This document shows positions 36,889-45,862 of a stretch of DNA of 64,000 nucleotides, in pieces (positions within the stretch are counted from its first letter, which is position 1; each line of letters opens with the position of its first letter). The notes under the pieces are model-generated. The model had not been told where the DNA came from and did no database searches. It saw only the letters and a program-made list of their open reading frames with translations. Position numbers and translations under genes: made by a program. The stretch lies in NCBI GenBank assembly GCA_903879715.1, contig CAIRMR010000173.1, positions 1 through 64,000 on the forward strand, read 5' to 3'. The DNA is from an uncultured Bacteroidales bacterium. Its GTDB lineage: Bacteria; Bacteroidota; Bacteroidia; Bacteroidales; UBA4417.

Positions 36889-38292
36889 ATGAAGAAAGAA
36901 GATATCAGGAAATTTTATGCAGAAACTGCTGCTTCGCGGAGTAAATGGGAAAAGATGAACCGTTTCTATCATAAATCCCTTGAAGCTTATATTGCTGCAA
37001 TTATTCCTGAAGGAAAAAGAGTGTTAGAGATAGGCTGCGGTAACGGTAATTTACTGCATACAACAAAGCCTTCGTACGGTGTAGGCATTGATTTTGCGCC
37101 GGCATATATTGAAACCGCAAGCAAACGTTTCCCTGATCTGATTTTTAAAGTTGATGATGTTGAAGAATTACATCTGAACGAAACGTTCGATTATATTATC
37201 CTTTCTGACCTTACCAATTGTTTATGGGATGTGCAGACTGCTTTCCATAATATCAAGAAATTATGTCACGCGCAGACCCGGATCGTAATCTCTCAATACA
37301 ATTACGTGTGGGAACCCATTTTACTTTCAGGTGAATTTTTCAGACTAAAGCTTAAACAGCCGGCACAAAACTGGTTTTCCAACGGAGATACATGTAATTT
37401 ATTGGAACTGGAAGGATACCAGGTGATTAAAATTGAACGGAAACTGATGTTTCCGAAATATATTCCTATCATTAATCTCATCTTCAACAAGTTCCTGGCC
37501 AATCTTCCCATCTTGAATCGTCTTGACCTGGTAAATCTCATTATTGCCAGGCCATTGTTAAGCGACGATCAGCAATACAGTGTTTCCATTGTTGTGCCGG
37601 CCCGTAACGAAAAGGGAAATATTGAAAATGCCATAAAACGAACACCCGCATTTGGAACCCACCAGGAATTTGTATTTATTGAAGGCCATTCAGCCGACAA
37701 TACCTATGAAGAAATGCTTAGGGTAAAAGAAGCATATCCTGACAAGGATATTAAAGTAATGAGGCAAAGCGGAAAAGGAAAAGGAAATGCCGTTCGTGAA
37801 GCTTTTGAAGCATCAAAAGGTGAAATTTTAATGATACTTGATGCAGATCTTACTATGCCTCCCGAAGAGTTACCAAAGTTTTATGATGCTTTGCGATACA
37901 ATAAAGGAGAATTTATAAATGGCAGCCGACTGGTTTACCCGATGGACAAAAACGCGATGCGGTTTCTGAACCTGTTGGGAAATAAGTTTTTTGGTATGTT
38001 TTTTACTTATTTGTTAGGACAACGGTTGAAAGATACCCTATGCGGCACCAAAGTTCTTTACAAAAAAGATTATGATCAGATTACACGTAACCGTCATTAC
38101 TTTGGCGATTTCGATCCGTTTGGTGATTTCGACCTGATTTTTGGAGCCGCCAAGCTCAATTTGAAAATTGCCGAAATTATCATTCGCTACCGTGACCGTG
38201 AATATGGAAGTACCCAGATTAACCGTTTCACTCATGGATGGTTGCTAATAAAAATGAGTGCTTTTGCAGCGAAGAAAATCAAATTTAAGTAA
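36889..38292 (+). CDS. Methyltransferase - family 2 glycosyltransferase fusion
   Basis: The ATG at 36889 (467 residues) is preferred to a TTG at 36868. Residues about 1-190 form a class I SAM methyltransferase with motif I VLEIGCGNGNLL (about 45-56) and a DYIILSDLTNCLWD motif. After a hinge, residues about 228-467 form a GT2 domain with SIVVPARNEKGNIENAI, the acidic triad-like LDADLTMPPEELP (from about 316) and GTKVLYKK, resembling dolichol-phosphate mannose synthases without membrane helices. It may charge a polyprenyl phosphate with a sugar and methylate a related substrate. The divergent GT-C gene is a plausible user of that donor. Confidence 0.82.
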   Translation: MKKEDIRKFYAETAASRSKWEKMNRFYHKSLEAYIAAIIPEGKRVLEIGCGNGNLLHTTKPSYGVGIDFAPAYIETASKRFPDLIFKVDDVEELHLNETFDYIILSDLTNCLWDVQTAFHNIKKLCHAQTRIVISQYNYVWEPILLSGEFFRLKLKQPAQNWFSNGDTCNLLELEGYQVIKIERKLMFPKYIPIINLIFNKFLANLPILNRLDLVNLIIARPLLSDDQQYSVSIVVPARNEKGNIENAIKRTPAFGTHQEFVFIEGHSADNTYEEMLRVKEAYPDKDIKVMRQSGKGKGNAVREAFEASKGEILMILDADLTMPPEELPKFYDALRYNKGEFINGSRLVYPMDKNAMRFLNLLGNKFFGMFFTYLLGQRLKDTLCGTKVLYKKDYDQITRNRHYFGDFDPFGDFDLIFGAAKLNLKIAEIIIRYRDREYGSTQINRFTHGWLLIKMSAFAAKKIKFK

Positions 38293-38368
38293 ACTATATT
38301 GCAACAATCCAAAGGCATTCTGCAACAATTTTGAAATATCGAAGTTATTAGATATAAAAGAGTCTTTC

Positions 38369-39100
38369 ATGAAAAGTAAATCAGGAGGCAAGATCCTTCC
38401 GGTATTATTAATTTTCTCATTGTTGTATTTCTATTCATGTAAACATGATCCCGAACTTACTGGCATCGTTATTCCTGTTGATACCACAGGAAACAATAAC
38501 AGTGGAACTACCGGATTGGCCTGCAGTAAGGATACGGTTTATTTCGTCCAGGCGGTTTTGCCTATGTTTCAATCCAGTTGTGCAATGAGTGGTTGCCACG
38601 ATGCCATAACCCATAAGGAAGGTCTCAGGCTTGATAGTTATGCAGGCATCATTTCAGGCGGAATAAATGTTAGCAATCCAACCAACAGCAAGATTTACAG
38701 AGTACTGGTATCCACCGGCGAAGAACAAATGCCTCCACCTCCTGCCACAGCCATGTCGAGCACTCAATTATCAATAATCTCGAAATGGATAAGCCAGGGT
38801 GCTAAAAACAACAGCTGCATCGAAAGTGCTTGTGATACCACCAACGTAAAATATTCAACCCATATAAAACTGCTTATTCAGAACAACTGCCAGGGTTGCC
38901 ATAGTGGTACCTCTCCTGGCGGTGGCATAAATCTTGCCACCTATGCAGGCGTAAAAGCTACAGCTGATAACGGGAAGTTTTTTGGCTCAATCAGTCATTT
39001 GAGTGGCTACAAAGCAATGCCACAAAATAGAAACAAATTAACTGATTGTCAGATTACTACAGTGAAAATCTGGATAAACCAGGGATCGCCGGAGAATTAG
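38369..39100 (+). CDS. c-type cytochrome-like lipoprotein with two haem motifs
   Basis: The ATG at 38369 gives 243 residues with a lipoprotein signal (YFYSC). Two similar halves follow: the first has an unusual CX4CH motif (Cys71-His77, CAMSGCH) and EQMPPPP, the second a standard CXXCH (Cys174-His178, CQGCH) and KAMPQNRN, giving candidate distal methionines. The ISKWISQGAK and VKIWINQGSP ends are typical of planctomycete-type cytochrome C domains (PSCyt1-like). It may carry electrons at the outer face of the envelope, but such domains often occur without known redox partners. It follows the fusion gene by 76 bp. Confidence 0.78.
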   Translation: MKSKSGGKILPVLLIFSLLYFYSCKHDPELTGIVIPVDTTGNNNSGTTGLACSKDTVYFVQAVLPMFQSSCAMSGCHDAITHKEGLRLDSYAGIISGGINVSNPTNSKIYRVLVSTGEEQMPPPPATAMSSTQLSIISKWISQGAKNNSCIESACDTTNVKYSTHIKLLIQNNCQGCHSGTSPGGGINLATYAGVKATADNGKFFGSISHLSGYKAMPQNRNKLTDCQITTVKIWINQGSPEN

Positions 39101-39110
39101 GAAATGGCAA

Positions 39111-39180
39111 AATAGTAAATAGAAAATAGGTTAGTAGAGTGCTGACCTATTTTCTATTTTCCTAATAACTATTTTCTACT
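39111..39180. repeat. Heptad-phased hairpin (AATAGAA type), probable bidirectional terminator
   Basis: The left arm reads AATAGTA, AATAGAA, AATAGGT, and the right arm CCTATTT, TCTATTT. The stem 39117-39134 pairs with 39142-39159 at 17 of 18 positions around a 7-base loop. It separates the convergent cytochrome and clpB genes. Confidence 0.88.
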
Positions 39181-39184
39181 TGTA

Positions 39185-41773
39185 TTAATTCGCGAATGCC
39201 AGATGCTCGTCTTTTACACTGACTACAATCTTTTTATCCTTTTTAATCTCATCAGCCAGGATCATTTTTGAAAGCTTGTTGAGAATTTCACGTTGCAAAA
39301 CACGTTTTAACGGGCGAGCTCCGTATTGAGGGTCAAAACCTTCGGTTGCCAATAATTGGATAGCATCATCCGTAACTTCTAAGTGTATGTCGTTGGCAAA
39401 AAGCATTTCTTCAATCTTTTTCAGCTGTAGACGTACGATCTGCGCTATTTCCTTTTCTGTAAGTGGTGTGAACATGATCACTTCGTCAATACGGTTCAGG
39501 AATTCGGGCCGGATGGTCTTTTTAAGCAGGTCGAGAACTTCTTCGCGGGTTTGATCCAACACTTTTTCACGGTTCGAGTCGTTGATTGTCTTAAGCTTTT
39601 CCTGAATTAACATGGAGCCTATATTGGATGTCATGATAATAATAGTATTCCTGAAATCAGCAGTACGGCCTTTATTATCGGTTAAACGTCCATCATCAAG
39701 AACCTGCAACAGGATATTAAAAACATCGGGATGCGCTTTTTCCATTTCATCAAACAAAACAACGGAATAAGGTTTACGACGAACTTTTTCGGTTAATTGT
39801 CCACCTTCATCATACCCAACATAGCCCGGAGGCGCTCCTACCAGTCGCGAAACTGAATGACGTTCCTGGTATTCGCTCATATCGATACGAACCAAGGCAT
39901 TTTCATCGTTAAACATATAATCGGCAAGAGCTTTGGCCAGTTCGGTTTTACCAACGCCAGTCGTTCCCAGGAATATAAAGGAACCCATCGGGCGTTTTGC
40001 ATCCTGCAAGCCGGCTCGGCTGCGACGAATCGCGTCCGAAATTGCCTGAATGGCTTCATCCTGGCCAATCACACGTTTATGAAGTTCGTCTTCGAGATGC
40101 AATAGTTTTTCACGTTCACTTTGCAGCATTCGCGTAACAGGAATACCGGTCCAGCGGGCAACAACTTCGGCAATTTCCTCCGAACCAATTTCCTCTTTCA
40201 CCAATGCTGAATTTACCTGCATCAGGTTCAGCTCTTTTTTAAATTGATCAAGTTTAGCAAGAGCTTCCTGGGTTTTACCATAGCGAAGTTCAGCTACCAG
40301 GCCGTAATTACCTTCACGCTCAGCCTGATCGGCTTCGAATTTATAGGCTTCGATATTTTTCTTCTGCTGTTGAATTCCATTTACGAGGTTACGTTCAGCT
40401 TCCCACTTCGACTTCAATGCTTTACGAACTTCATCAAGATTGGCAATTTCTTCGTTAAGTTGTTTTAGTTTCACTTCGTCTTTTTCGCGCTTAATTGCTT
40501 CGCGTTCAATCTCCAACTGACGGATACGTCGTTCCTTTTCATCCAGTTCTTCCGGAACCGAATTAATTTCGAGCCTGAGCTTTGCTGCAGCTTCATCAAT
40601 CAGGTCAATGGCTTTATCGGGAAGAAACCTATCGGTTATATAGCGCTGCGAAAGTTCGACAGCCGCAATAATCGCCTCATCTTTAATCCTGACCTGGTGA
40701 TGCGTTTCATAACGTTCCTTTAATCCACGAAGGATGGAAATGGCATCCAACGTATCCGGTTCGTTTACCATTACAACCTGGAAACGACGTTCAAGGGCTT
40801 TATCTTTCTCAAAATATTTCTGGTATTCACTCAATGTGGTTGCGCCAATGGCACGAAGTTCACCACGGCTAAGAGCCGGTTTTAAAATATTTGCGGCATC
40901 CATCGCTCCTTCAGAAGCTCCGGCACCAACAAGCGTATGTATTTCATCTATAAACAGAACAACATCACCATCCGAAGCGATAACATCTTTTACTACACTT
41001 TTAAGCCTTTCCTCAAATTCGCCTTTATATTTCGCGCCGGCAATCAACGAACCCATATCGAGTGAGAAAATAAGTTTATTCTTTAGGTTTTCAGGTACAT
41101 CTCCACTTACAATCCGGTGGGCAATGCCTTCTGCAATAGCCGTTTTACCAACACCAGGTTCTCCAATGAGAATAGGATTATTTTTAGTTCTTCGTGTTAG
41201 TATTGTTAGTACACGCCTGATTTCTTCATCGCGTCCGATTACCGGATCGAGTTTGCCTTTCCGGGCCAGGTCATTCAGGTTGCGGGCATATTTTGCAAGG
41301 GCGTTGTATGTATCTTCGGCCGTAGCGCTGGTAGCTGACGAACCTTTACGCAGTTCGTTGATAGCCGCTTTCATATCTTTTTCGTTGGCACCGAGTTGTT
41401 TCATTAATTTTGAAACACTGTCGTTAGATGCAAGTATTCCGAGTATGATCAGTTCAATGGTTATAAACTGATCACCAAAATCTTTCATCATGGATTCAGA
41501 TTTCTGCAATGCTTTGGAAGCATCGTTCGACAGGAATTGTTCTCCGCCCTGTACTTTGGGATACGATCCGATAATGGAGTCGATTCCTTTCTCAAAAGCA
41601 CTAAAATCAATTCCGAGTTTGTTGGTAAGGAAAAGAAGAACGTTATCATCTGCTGCCATAATACCTTTTACAAGGTGTGCAGTTTCAATGGCCTGATTTT
41701 GATTGGTCGTAGCAAGTTGTTGAGCTTGCTGAACAGCTTCCTGCGCTTTAATTGTATAATTATTGAAGTTCAT
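39185..41773 (-). CDS. clpB: ATP-dependent disaggregase ClpB
   Basis: A full-length 862-residue Hsp100: N-terminal Clp repeat domain (about 1-150), AAA+ domain 1 with Walker A GEPGVGKT (204-211), the coiled-coil middle domain (about 400-525, EELDEKERRIRQLEIEREA-like) and AAA+ domain 2 with Walker A GTTGVGKT (about 603-610). It rescues aggregated proteins with DnaK. The absence of a ClpP-binding IGF loop and the presence of the long M domain make it ClpB rather than ClpA/C. A weak -7-like TTGCTTTG is present on the minus strand near 41824; no CIRCE element was seen. Confidence 0.97.
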   Translation of the reverse strand: MNFNNYTIKAQEAVQQAQQLATTNQNQAIETAHLVKGIMAADDNVLLFLTNKLGIDFSAFEKGIDSIIGSYPKVQGGEQFLSNDASKALQKSESMMKDFGDQFITIELIILGILASNDSVSKLMKQLGANEKDMKAAINELRKGSSATSATAEDTYNALAKYARNLNDLARKGKLDPVIGRDEEIRRVLTILTRRTKNNPILIGEPGVGKTAIAEGIAHRIVSGDVPENLKNKLIFSLDMGSLIAGAKYKGEFEERLKSVVKDVIASDGDVVLFIDEIHTLVGAGASEGAMDAANILKPALSRGELRAIGATTLSEYQKYFEKDKALERRFQVVMVNEPDTLDAISILRGLKERYETHHQVRIKDEAIIAAVELSQRYITDRFLPDKAIDLIDEAAAKLRLEINSVPEELDEKERRIRQLEIEREAIKREKDEVKLKQLNEEIANLDEVRKALKSKWEAERNLVNGIQQQKKNIEAYKFEADQAEREGNYGLVAELRYGKTQEALAKLDQFKKELNLMQVNSALVKEEIGSEEIAEVVARWTGIPVTRMLQSEREKLLHLEDELHKRVIGQDEAIQAISDAIRRSRAGLQDAKRPMGSFIFLGTTGVGKTELAKALADYMFNDENALVRIDMSEYQERHSVSRLVGAPPGYVGYDEGGQLTEKVRRKPYSVVLFDEMEKAHPDVFNILLQVLDDGRLTDNKGRTADFRNTIIIMTSNIGSMLIQEKLKTINDSNREKVLDQTREEVLDLLKKTIRPEFLNRIDEVIMFTPLTEKEIAQIVRLQLKKIEEMLFANDIHLEVTDDAIQLLATEGFDPQYGARPLKRVLQREILNKLSKMILADEIKKDKKIVVSVKDEHLAFAN

Positions 41774-42024
41774 TTTTATCCGATTTATTACTCCAGTTAG
41801 TGACTCAAGAAATAAGCCAAGTGCAAAGCAATAAAAATATATGCCGTTTTGTCAATATCTTTTCATACATATATGACACACTGGCATATATTAAATTTCA
41901 ATCATGCAGAAATAACCTGCAGCATTACCTGCACGAAAACCATAAAATTTAGGAAGGGCCTTAAAAAAAGAGAGCCTGTTAACTAAACTATTTTAAGCTC
42001 AAAACATTGATAAAATCTATTTGT

Positions 42025-42819
42025 CTATATTTCCTTGATTTTATCGAAAGAAGTCTTTATTCCTTTTATCAAAGAAGAACTGAATCCCTGGTGCTCCATT
42101 TCATTTAACCCTACAATTGTGCACCCTTTGGGAGTAGTTACCCTGTCAATTAATTGTTCCGGGTGAATTTTCTCATCAAGTGTCATCCTTGCGGCACCTT
42201 TAACAGTTTGCGAAGCTATTGCCAACGCGGTTTTTGAGTCAAATCCAATTTCAATACCAGCCTGCATGGCCGCCCTGATATAGCGTAAGGCATAAGCTGT
42301 TCCACACGAGGCCATAATAGTGGCTGCATCCATCAGTTTCTCCTCAATAATCAGGGCTGTTCCTAACAGATCAAATAACGCGGCAACTTTTTGACTGGCA
42401 TCATGGCTTCCTTCAGAAAACGAAATACAAGTTGCAGATTCACCAAACTGGGCAGCAATACTTGGCATAATCCTTACAATGGAATGGAGATAGTTCGTTT
42501 TTTGCTCCAGCAAATCAACACTCAAACCGGTTACGGCTGAAACTATAGTTTTATTTGAAATATGAGGCAGGATTTCATTTAAAACAGTATCAACCTGGTA
42601 AGGTTTTATGGTTAAAAAAATAATATCAGCCTTATCAATTTCGAGTAGATTGTCAGACGAAACACGTATATTTAAATTTTCCAGGTATTTTATTTGCTGA
42701 ATATTACGCCTGGTAACCGTTATTTTGGAGCCAGCAGAGAACTTTGAAATTCCTATCGCTAAAGATACGCCTAAATTCCCGCCACCTATTATATGTATAT
42801 TCGTAGTACCGTTTTCCAT
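42025..42819 (-). CDS. proC: Pyrroline-5-carboxylate reductase
   Basis: The 264-residue protein has an N-terminal Rossmann motif GGGNLGVSLAIG (about 12-23), the IKPYQVDTVL segment and the C-terminal dimerisation region with the ProC signature TPKGCTIVGLNEME. It reduces pyrroline-5-carboxylate to proline with NADPH. No other proline gene is adjacent. It is followed by about 250 bp of A/T-rich spacer before clpB with no recognisable gene. Confidence 0.92.
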   Translation of the reverse strand: MENGTTNIHIIGGGNLGVSLAIGISKFSAGSKITVTRRNIQQIKYLENLNIRVSSDNLLEIDKADIIFLTIKPYQVDTVLNEILPHISNKTIVSAVTGLSVDLLEQKTNYLHSIVRIMPSIAAQFGESATCISFSEGSHDASQKVAALFDLLGTALIIEEKLMDAATIMASCGTAYALRYIRAAMQAGIEIGFDSKTALAIASQTVKGAARMTLDEKIHPEQLIDRVTTPKGCTIVGLNEMEHQGFSSSLIKGIKTSFDKIKEI

Positions 42820-42963
42820 ATTAATTATTGATTTTCAAATTATTACTAATCAAGAGTTTGAATTATCATACCTGAACCAATTCCTCTATCAGGTAAAACA
42901 TCTCAAATAAATTCGTTTTTGAATATACTCAGTTCTTTCTTCTGATTGCAAAGGTCGTAATTT

Positions 42964-44409
42964 TTATTGCAGGTCAACAATTTTACCTTCACTATGCCCC
43001 GGGTAGGATTGGCGGCTAAAAAAAGACCATATTACCTCACAGGCATTAATATCCATGTTCGCCCCCGTTTCAACACCGGGAACCGAATGACCACCACCAA
43101 CGATTTTATAAAATTCAATTTCCGAATCTGCTGTTTGACCCTTGTACTGATATAATATAACGGTTGAATTATCATAATTTGCAATGTCAGGTAATTGAGT
43201 TACCAGCGGAGTCCGACTGCATTTGTTATTGGTAATCCAGAAACCAATGACAGAATCGGCGGAAGGAAAGCCATCAATTTTAACAATGTTATCAGCCGTA
43301 CCATGCATATAACATAATGGAATCGGCCTGTTTAATGAATAGGTATTAAAAACATTCGCTGATATCAGACCCGCGATCGGAGCAATTGCTGCAACCCTGT
43401 CCTGAAGGCCCCGTGCCGCGAAAAAAGTCATATAGCCTCCGTTCGACATTCCACTGATATAGACTCTGCTCAGATCGATTTTGTATTTAGTGAACATGTA
43501 ATCTATCAGGTAATTCAGAAGACTCACATCATCCCATGGAAAAATATAGTGCGCATTCCATTGGTAATACGTTTCTCCGTTAAAAGTTCCGATTAAAGCC
43601 TGGGGCATAAGAAATATGAAACCTTCCCTATCTGCAACAGTTTTGTAATAGGATGATCCTATTTCATTCCATGCATTTCCGTTTGCGCCATGCAAAGAAA
43701 ATACAAGTGGCATCCAACTCGACGAATCATAAGATGAAGGCAAATAATATGCAAATTCACGCTTATATCCCTGGTATTGAATAAACCTGTGAACCAGCAC
43801 ACTTTTGTCAACAAGAATCGTTTTAAAGGTAAAGGCCAATTTCTGAGTATTTCCGGCTGAATCCCTGGCTTTAATTTGTACGGAATAAAGTGTCCCTGTA
43901 TCTAATCCATCAACCTTGCATTTCAATTCGCCAATATCACTGATTTTCAATTGATTATTAATATATATATCATAAACGACTTTACTGTTTTCAGGATCAA
44001 AGGATTCGCTCCAGGATAGTAAAACAGAGTTTTTTTGAATTGCAATTTCAGAAACAGCAAATTCCAGTGGAGCTTGATTTTTAAGTGTCGCAAATTGAAA
44101 CAACTGTTCAGCTATCTTTTTGTTATCAGCAAAAGCTTCGATTTTAGCATTATAAGAAGTGTTTTCGGAAAGGTCCTGAACTATTAACTGCCTGGTTTTT
44201 ATGTGATCAGCGATCAGGCTATCATGAATATACACATTAAATTCCGGAACAGAATCGGAATAGCCCGTAATCGATTCCCAAAAAATAGTTGCATCAGTGT
44301 TTCCAGGAAGAACGACAACCTGTATTGATTGGGGAACTTCAGGTTCGGTTGCTTTTTTACAACAGGTAAAGGTAAAAAAGATCAGAAAAAGTATACAGAT
44401 ATTTCTCAT
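42964..44409 (-). CDS. Secreted lipoprotein esterase (PHB depolymerase/feruloyl esterase-like) with two Fn3-like domains
   Basis: A 481-residue predicted lipoprotein (FTFTCC, Cys16 or Cys17). Two fibronectin-III-like domains (about 27-107 and 112-197) precede an alpha/beta-hydrolase of the Esterase_phd/LpqC type (about 205-465). The oxyanion-side FSLHGANGN starts at about 237, the nucleophile elbow is GMSNGG (Ser322), and GGGHSVPG near the C-terminus supplies the histidine. Such enzymes release ferulic or acetyl groups from hemicellulose or cleave polyhydroxyalkanoate; the GH43 gene elsewhere in the window makes a plant-polymer role attractive but not proven. Confidence 0.83.
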   Translation of the reverse strand: MRNICILFLIFFTFTCCKKATEPEVPQSIQVVVLPGNTDATIFWESITGYSDSVPEFNVYIHDSLIADHIKTRQLIVQDLSENTSYNAKIEAFADNKKIAEQLFQFATLKNQAPLEFAVSEIAIQKNSVLLSWSESFDPENSKVVYDIYINNQLKISDIGELKCKVDGLDTGTLYSVQIKARDSAGNTQKLAFTFKTILVDKSVLVHRFIQYQGYKREFAYYLPSSYDSSSWMPLVFSLHGANGNAWNEIGSSYYKTVADREGFIFLMPQALIGTFNGETYYQWNAHYIFPWDDVSLLNYLIDYMFTKYKIDLSRVYISGMSNGGYMTFFAARGLQDRVAAIAPIAGLISANVFNTYSLNRPIPLCYMHGTADNIVKIDGFPSADSVIGFWITNNKCSRTPLVTQLPDIANYDNSTVILYQYKGQTADSEIEFYKIVGGGHSVPGVETGANMDINACEVIWSFFSRQSYPGHSEGKIVDLQ

Positions 44410-44527
44410 TAAAAAAAGCAGTTATTCTCTGAACAATACTAAACGGAAGATCAACACATCAAAGTTAGCAAATATCAGCAATTACATTTATGAAATAAAT
44501 ATCAGACTACCCTACAAAATAAAAAAA

Positions 44528-44555
44528 CTGCCAGTCATACTAATAAGACTGGCAG
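44528..44555 (-). terminator. Terminator of the cold-shock gene
   Basis: The 9-bp stem CTGCCAGTC / GACTGGCAG with a 10-base loop is followed on the minus strand by a seven-T run. It lies 30 bp after the stop codon of the minus-strand gene. Confidence 0.87.
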
Positions 44556-44584
44556 CTTAAATTATCAGTAGAAAACCGGAACTG

Positions 44585-45037
44585 CTATTTAACGAGTTTT
44601 ACATTAACAGCGTTAGGACCTTTTGGGCCATCAACAACTTCAAAGGTTACTTTATTGTTTTCCTTGATAGGTTCTTCAAGCCCATTGATATGAACAAATA
44701 CGCTTTTACCGGATAATGTATCGTTAATAAAACCGTATCCCTTGGAATCGTTAAAGAAAGCAACGATACCAGTACGGATGACTTCGCCGGCACCAGGCTC
44801 AATATATTTAGGAACACCAATCTGAATGTCTTCGGCTTTGATCGCTACTCTTTTGGTTAAATCGGGAGGTGTAGAGGATATTCTTCCATATTCATCAACG
44901 TAGGCAATCATTTCATCCAGGTTATTACCATCCCTGCCATCTTTTTTGTCAAGCCTCTTTGCTTCTTTTTCTTTTCTTTTTTTCTCTTGTTTTGTGCGAT
45001 TTTCCCTTTTTCCAAAAGTTTCACGTGCTCTTGCCAT
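44585..45037 (-). CDS. Cold-shock-domain protein with basic N-terminal extension
   Basis: A 150-residue protein: a highly charged, Lys/Arg/Glu-rich N-terminus (about 1-40, likely disordered), a linker, and a C-terminal cold-shock domain (about 87-150) with RNP1 KGYGFI and RNP2 VFVHI. It should bind single-stranded RNA or DNA as an RNA chaperone. The N-terminal extension is common in Bacteroidota homologs. A minus-strand -7 box at 45130-45137 predicts a leader of about 87 bases, in keeping with leader-controlled cold-shock genes. Confidence 0.87.
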   Translation of the reverse strand: MARARETFGKRENRTKQEKKRKEKEAKRLDKKDGRDGNNLDEMIAYVDEYGRISSTPPDLTKRVAIKAEDIQIGVPKYIEPGAGEVIRTGIVAFFNDSKGYGFINDTLSGKSVFVHINGLEEPIKENNKVTFEVVDGPKGPNAVNVKLVK

Positions 45038-45129
45038 AATTTTGTTTTAAGTTATTAAACTGAATACCAACCGAATCGCATGAATTACTATACCCTGATC
45101 AAATCTTTCACATGCATGGATATCAAATG

Positions 45130-45137
45130 CAAAAGTA
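45130..45137 (-). promoter_or_regulatory. -7 promoter box of the cold-shock gene
   Basis: On the minus strand TACTTTTG fits TAnnTTTG exactly; the -33 region is not convincing. Confidence 0.4.
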
Positions 45138-45242
45138 CGCTAAACATGTGAGTAATAGAATTAAATAAATAAAATAAAACATGCGCTAATCCGAGATATT
45201 TTTTTTATTGTAACCAATCAGTTTGATTTAGGTGCTGATATC

Positions 45243-45362
45243 CAAATATATGCCACAGATTTCACAAATTTTCGCAGATAAATATGAATCACAATTATTC
45301 AAATTTCATTTATAAGCTGCTGAAAGCAGTTTATAATCTGTGTAATCTGTAGCTAATATGCC
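45243..45362 (-). repeat. Nonamer-phased inverted-repeat element, copy 2 (inverted)
   Basis: The left end CAAATATATGCCACAGAT (45243-45260) is the exact complement of the right end of copy 1 at 25858-25875. The other end has ATCTGTGTA, ATCTGTAGC (45336-45353). Length (120 bp) is nearly that of copy 1 (119 bp). Confidence 0.75.
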
Positions 45363-45862
45363 TTTTAATCCGCTGATTAGTTACTTTTTATTTAATTTTC
45401 AAGACTATTGAGAAATTCATAAGGAAGAGAATAATTATGTTATTTTTCATTCTTTTACTTAACTATTTGTTTTTTTAGCTCAATATATTATCACTTAAAA
45501 GTCAGGCAATAATTACTTTTAACACTCGGGAAAATATGATTTTGCATACCGCCTTCAAGATGTAATTTCCAAACTACATCATGAACAGGAATCGCTGTTA
45601 TCGCAGTTATTGTGATGAACAGCTTTATAATGACAAGGCAATACCCAGTGTCATATAAATAAATAATTTAAGTTTTTTGTAACGGATACAACAATCTTGA
45701 ATAAGCGGAATTCTACTTTAACTAATTTGCTCCATCAAATAAATAATAAAGTAATATATTTTTACAATTTTTTGTTGAAGATAAAGAACATTTTGTAAAT
45801 TTATCACCGGATTTCAAATGAAAGGTATCTCTCAAACATAAAATTTAACTTATATTATTCCT

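Larger units (their letters stand above)
45038..45862. other. Intergenic region between cold-shock and response-regulator genes
   Basis: No gene is supported in these 825 bp. They contain the cold-shock promoter (minus-strand TACTTTTG, 45130-45137), the nonamer-phased element (45243-45362) and then about 500 bp of A/T-rich sequence. I see no clear promoter or RNA structure in the last part, though the start of the regulator transcript must lie there. Confidence 0.5.

Noticed and set aside
40734-41471. 245-codon open frame antisense to clpB
   Set aside because: It is Ser-rich and low in complexity, fully inside clpB, and explained by codon use of the real gene.
41774-41880. Heat-shock type promoter or CIRCE element upstream of clpB
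   Set aside because: No inverted repeat of the CIRCE type and only a weak -7-like box were found.
45018-45029. Possible parS site (GTTTCACGTG) related to the ParB encoded at 24060
   Set aside because: Only about half of the 16-bp palindrome is present, it lies inside the cold-shock gene, and no better match was seen.
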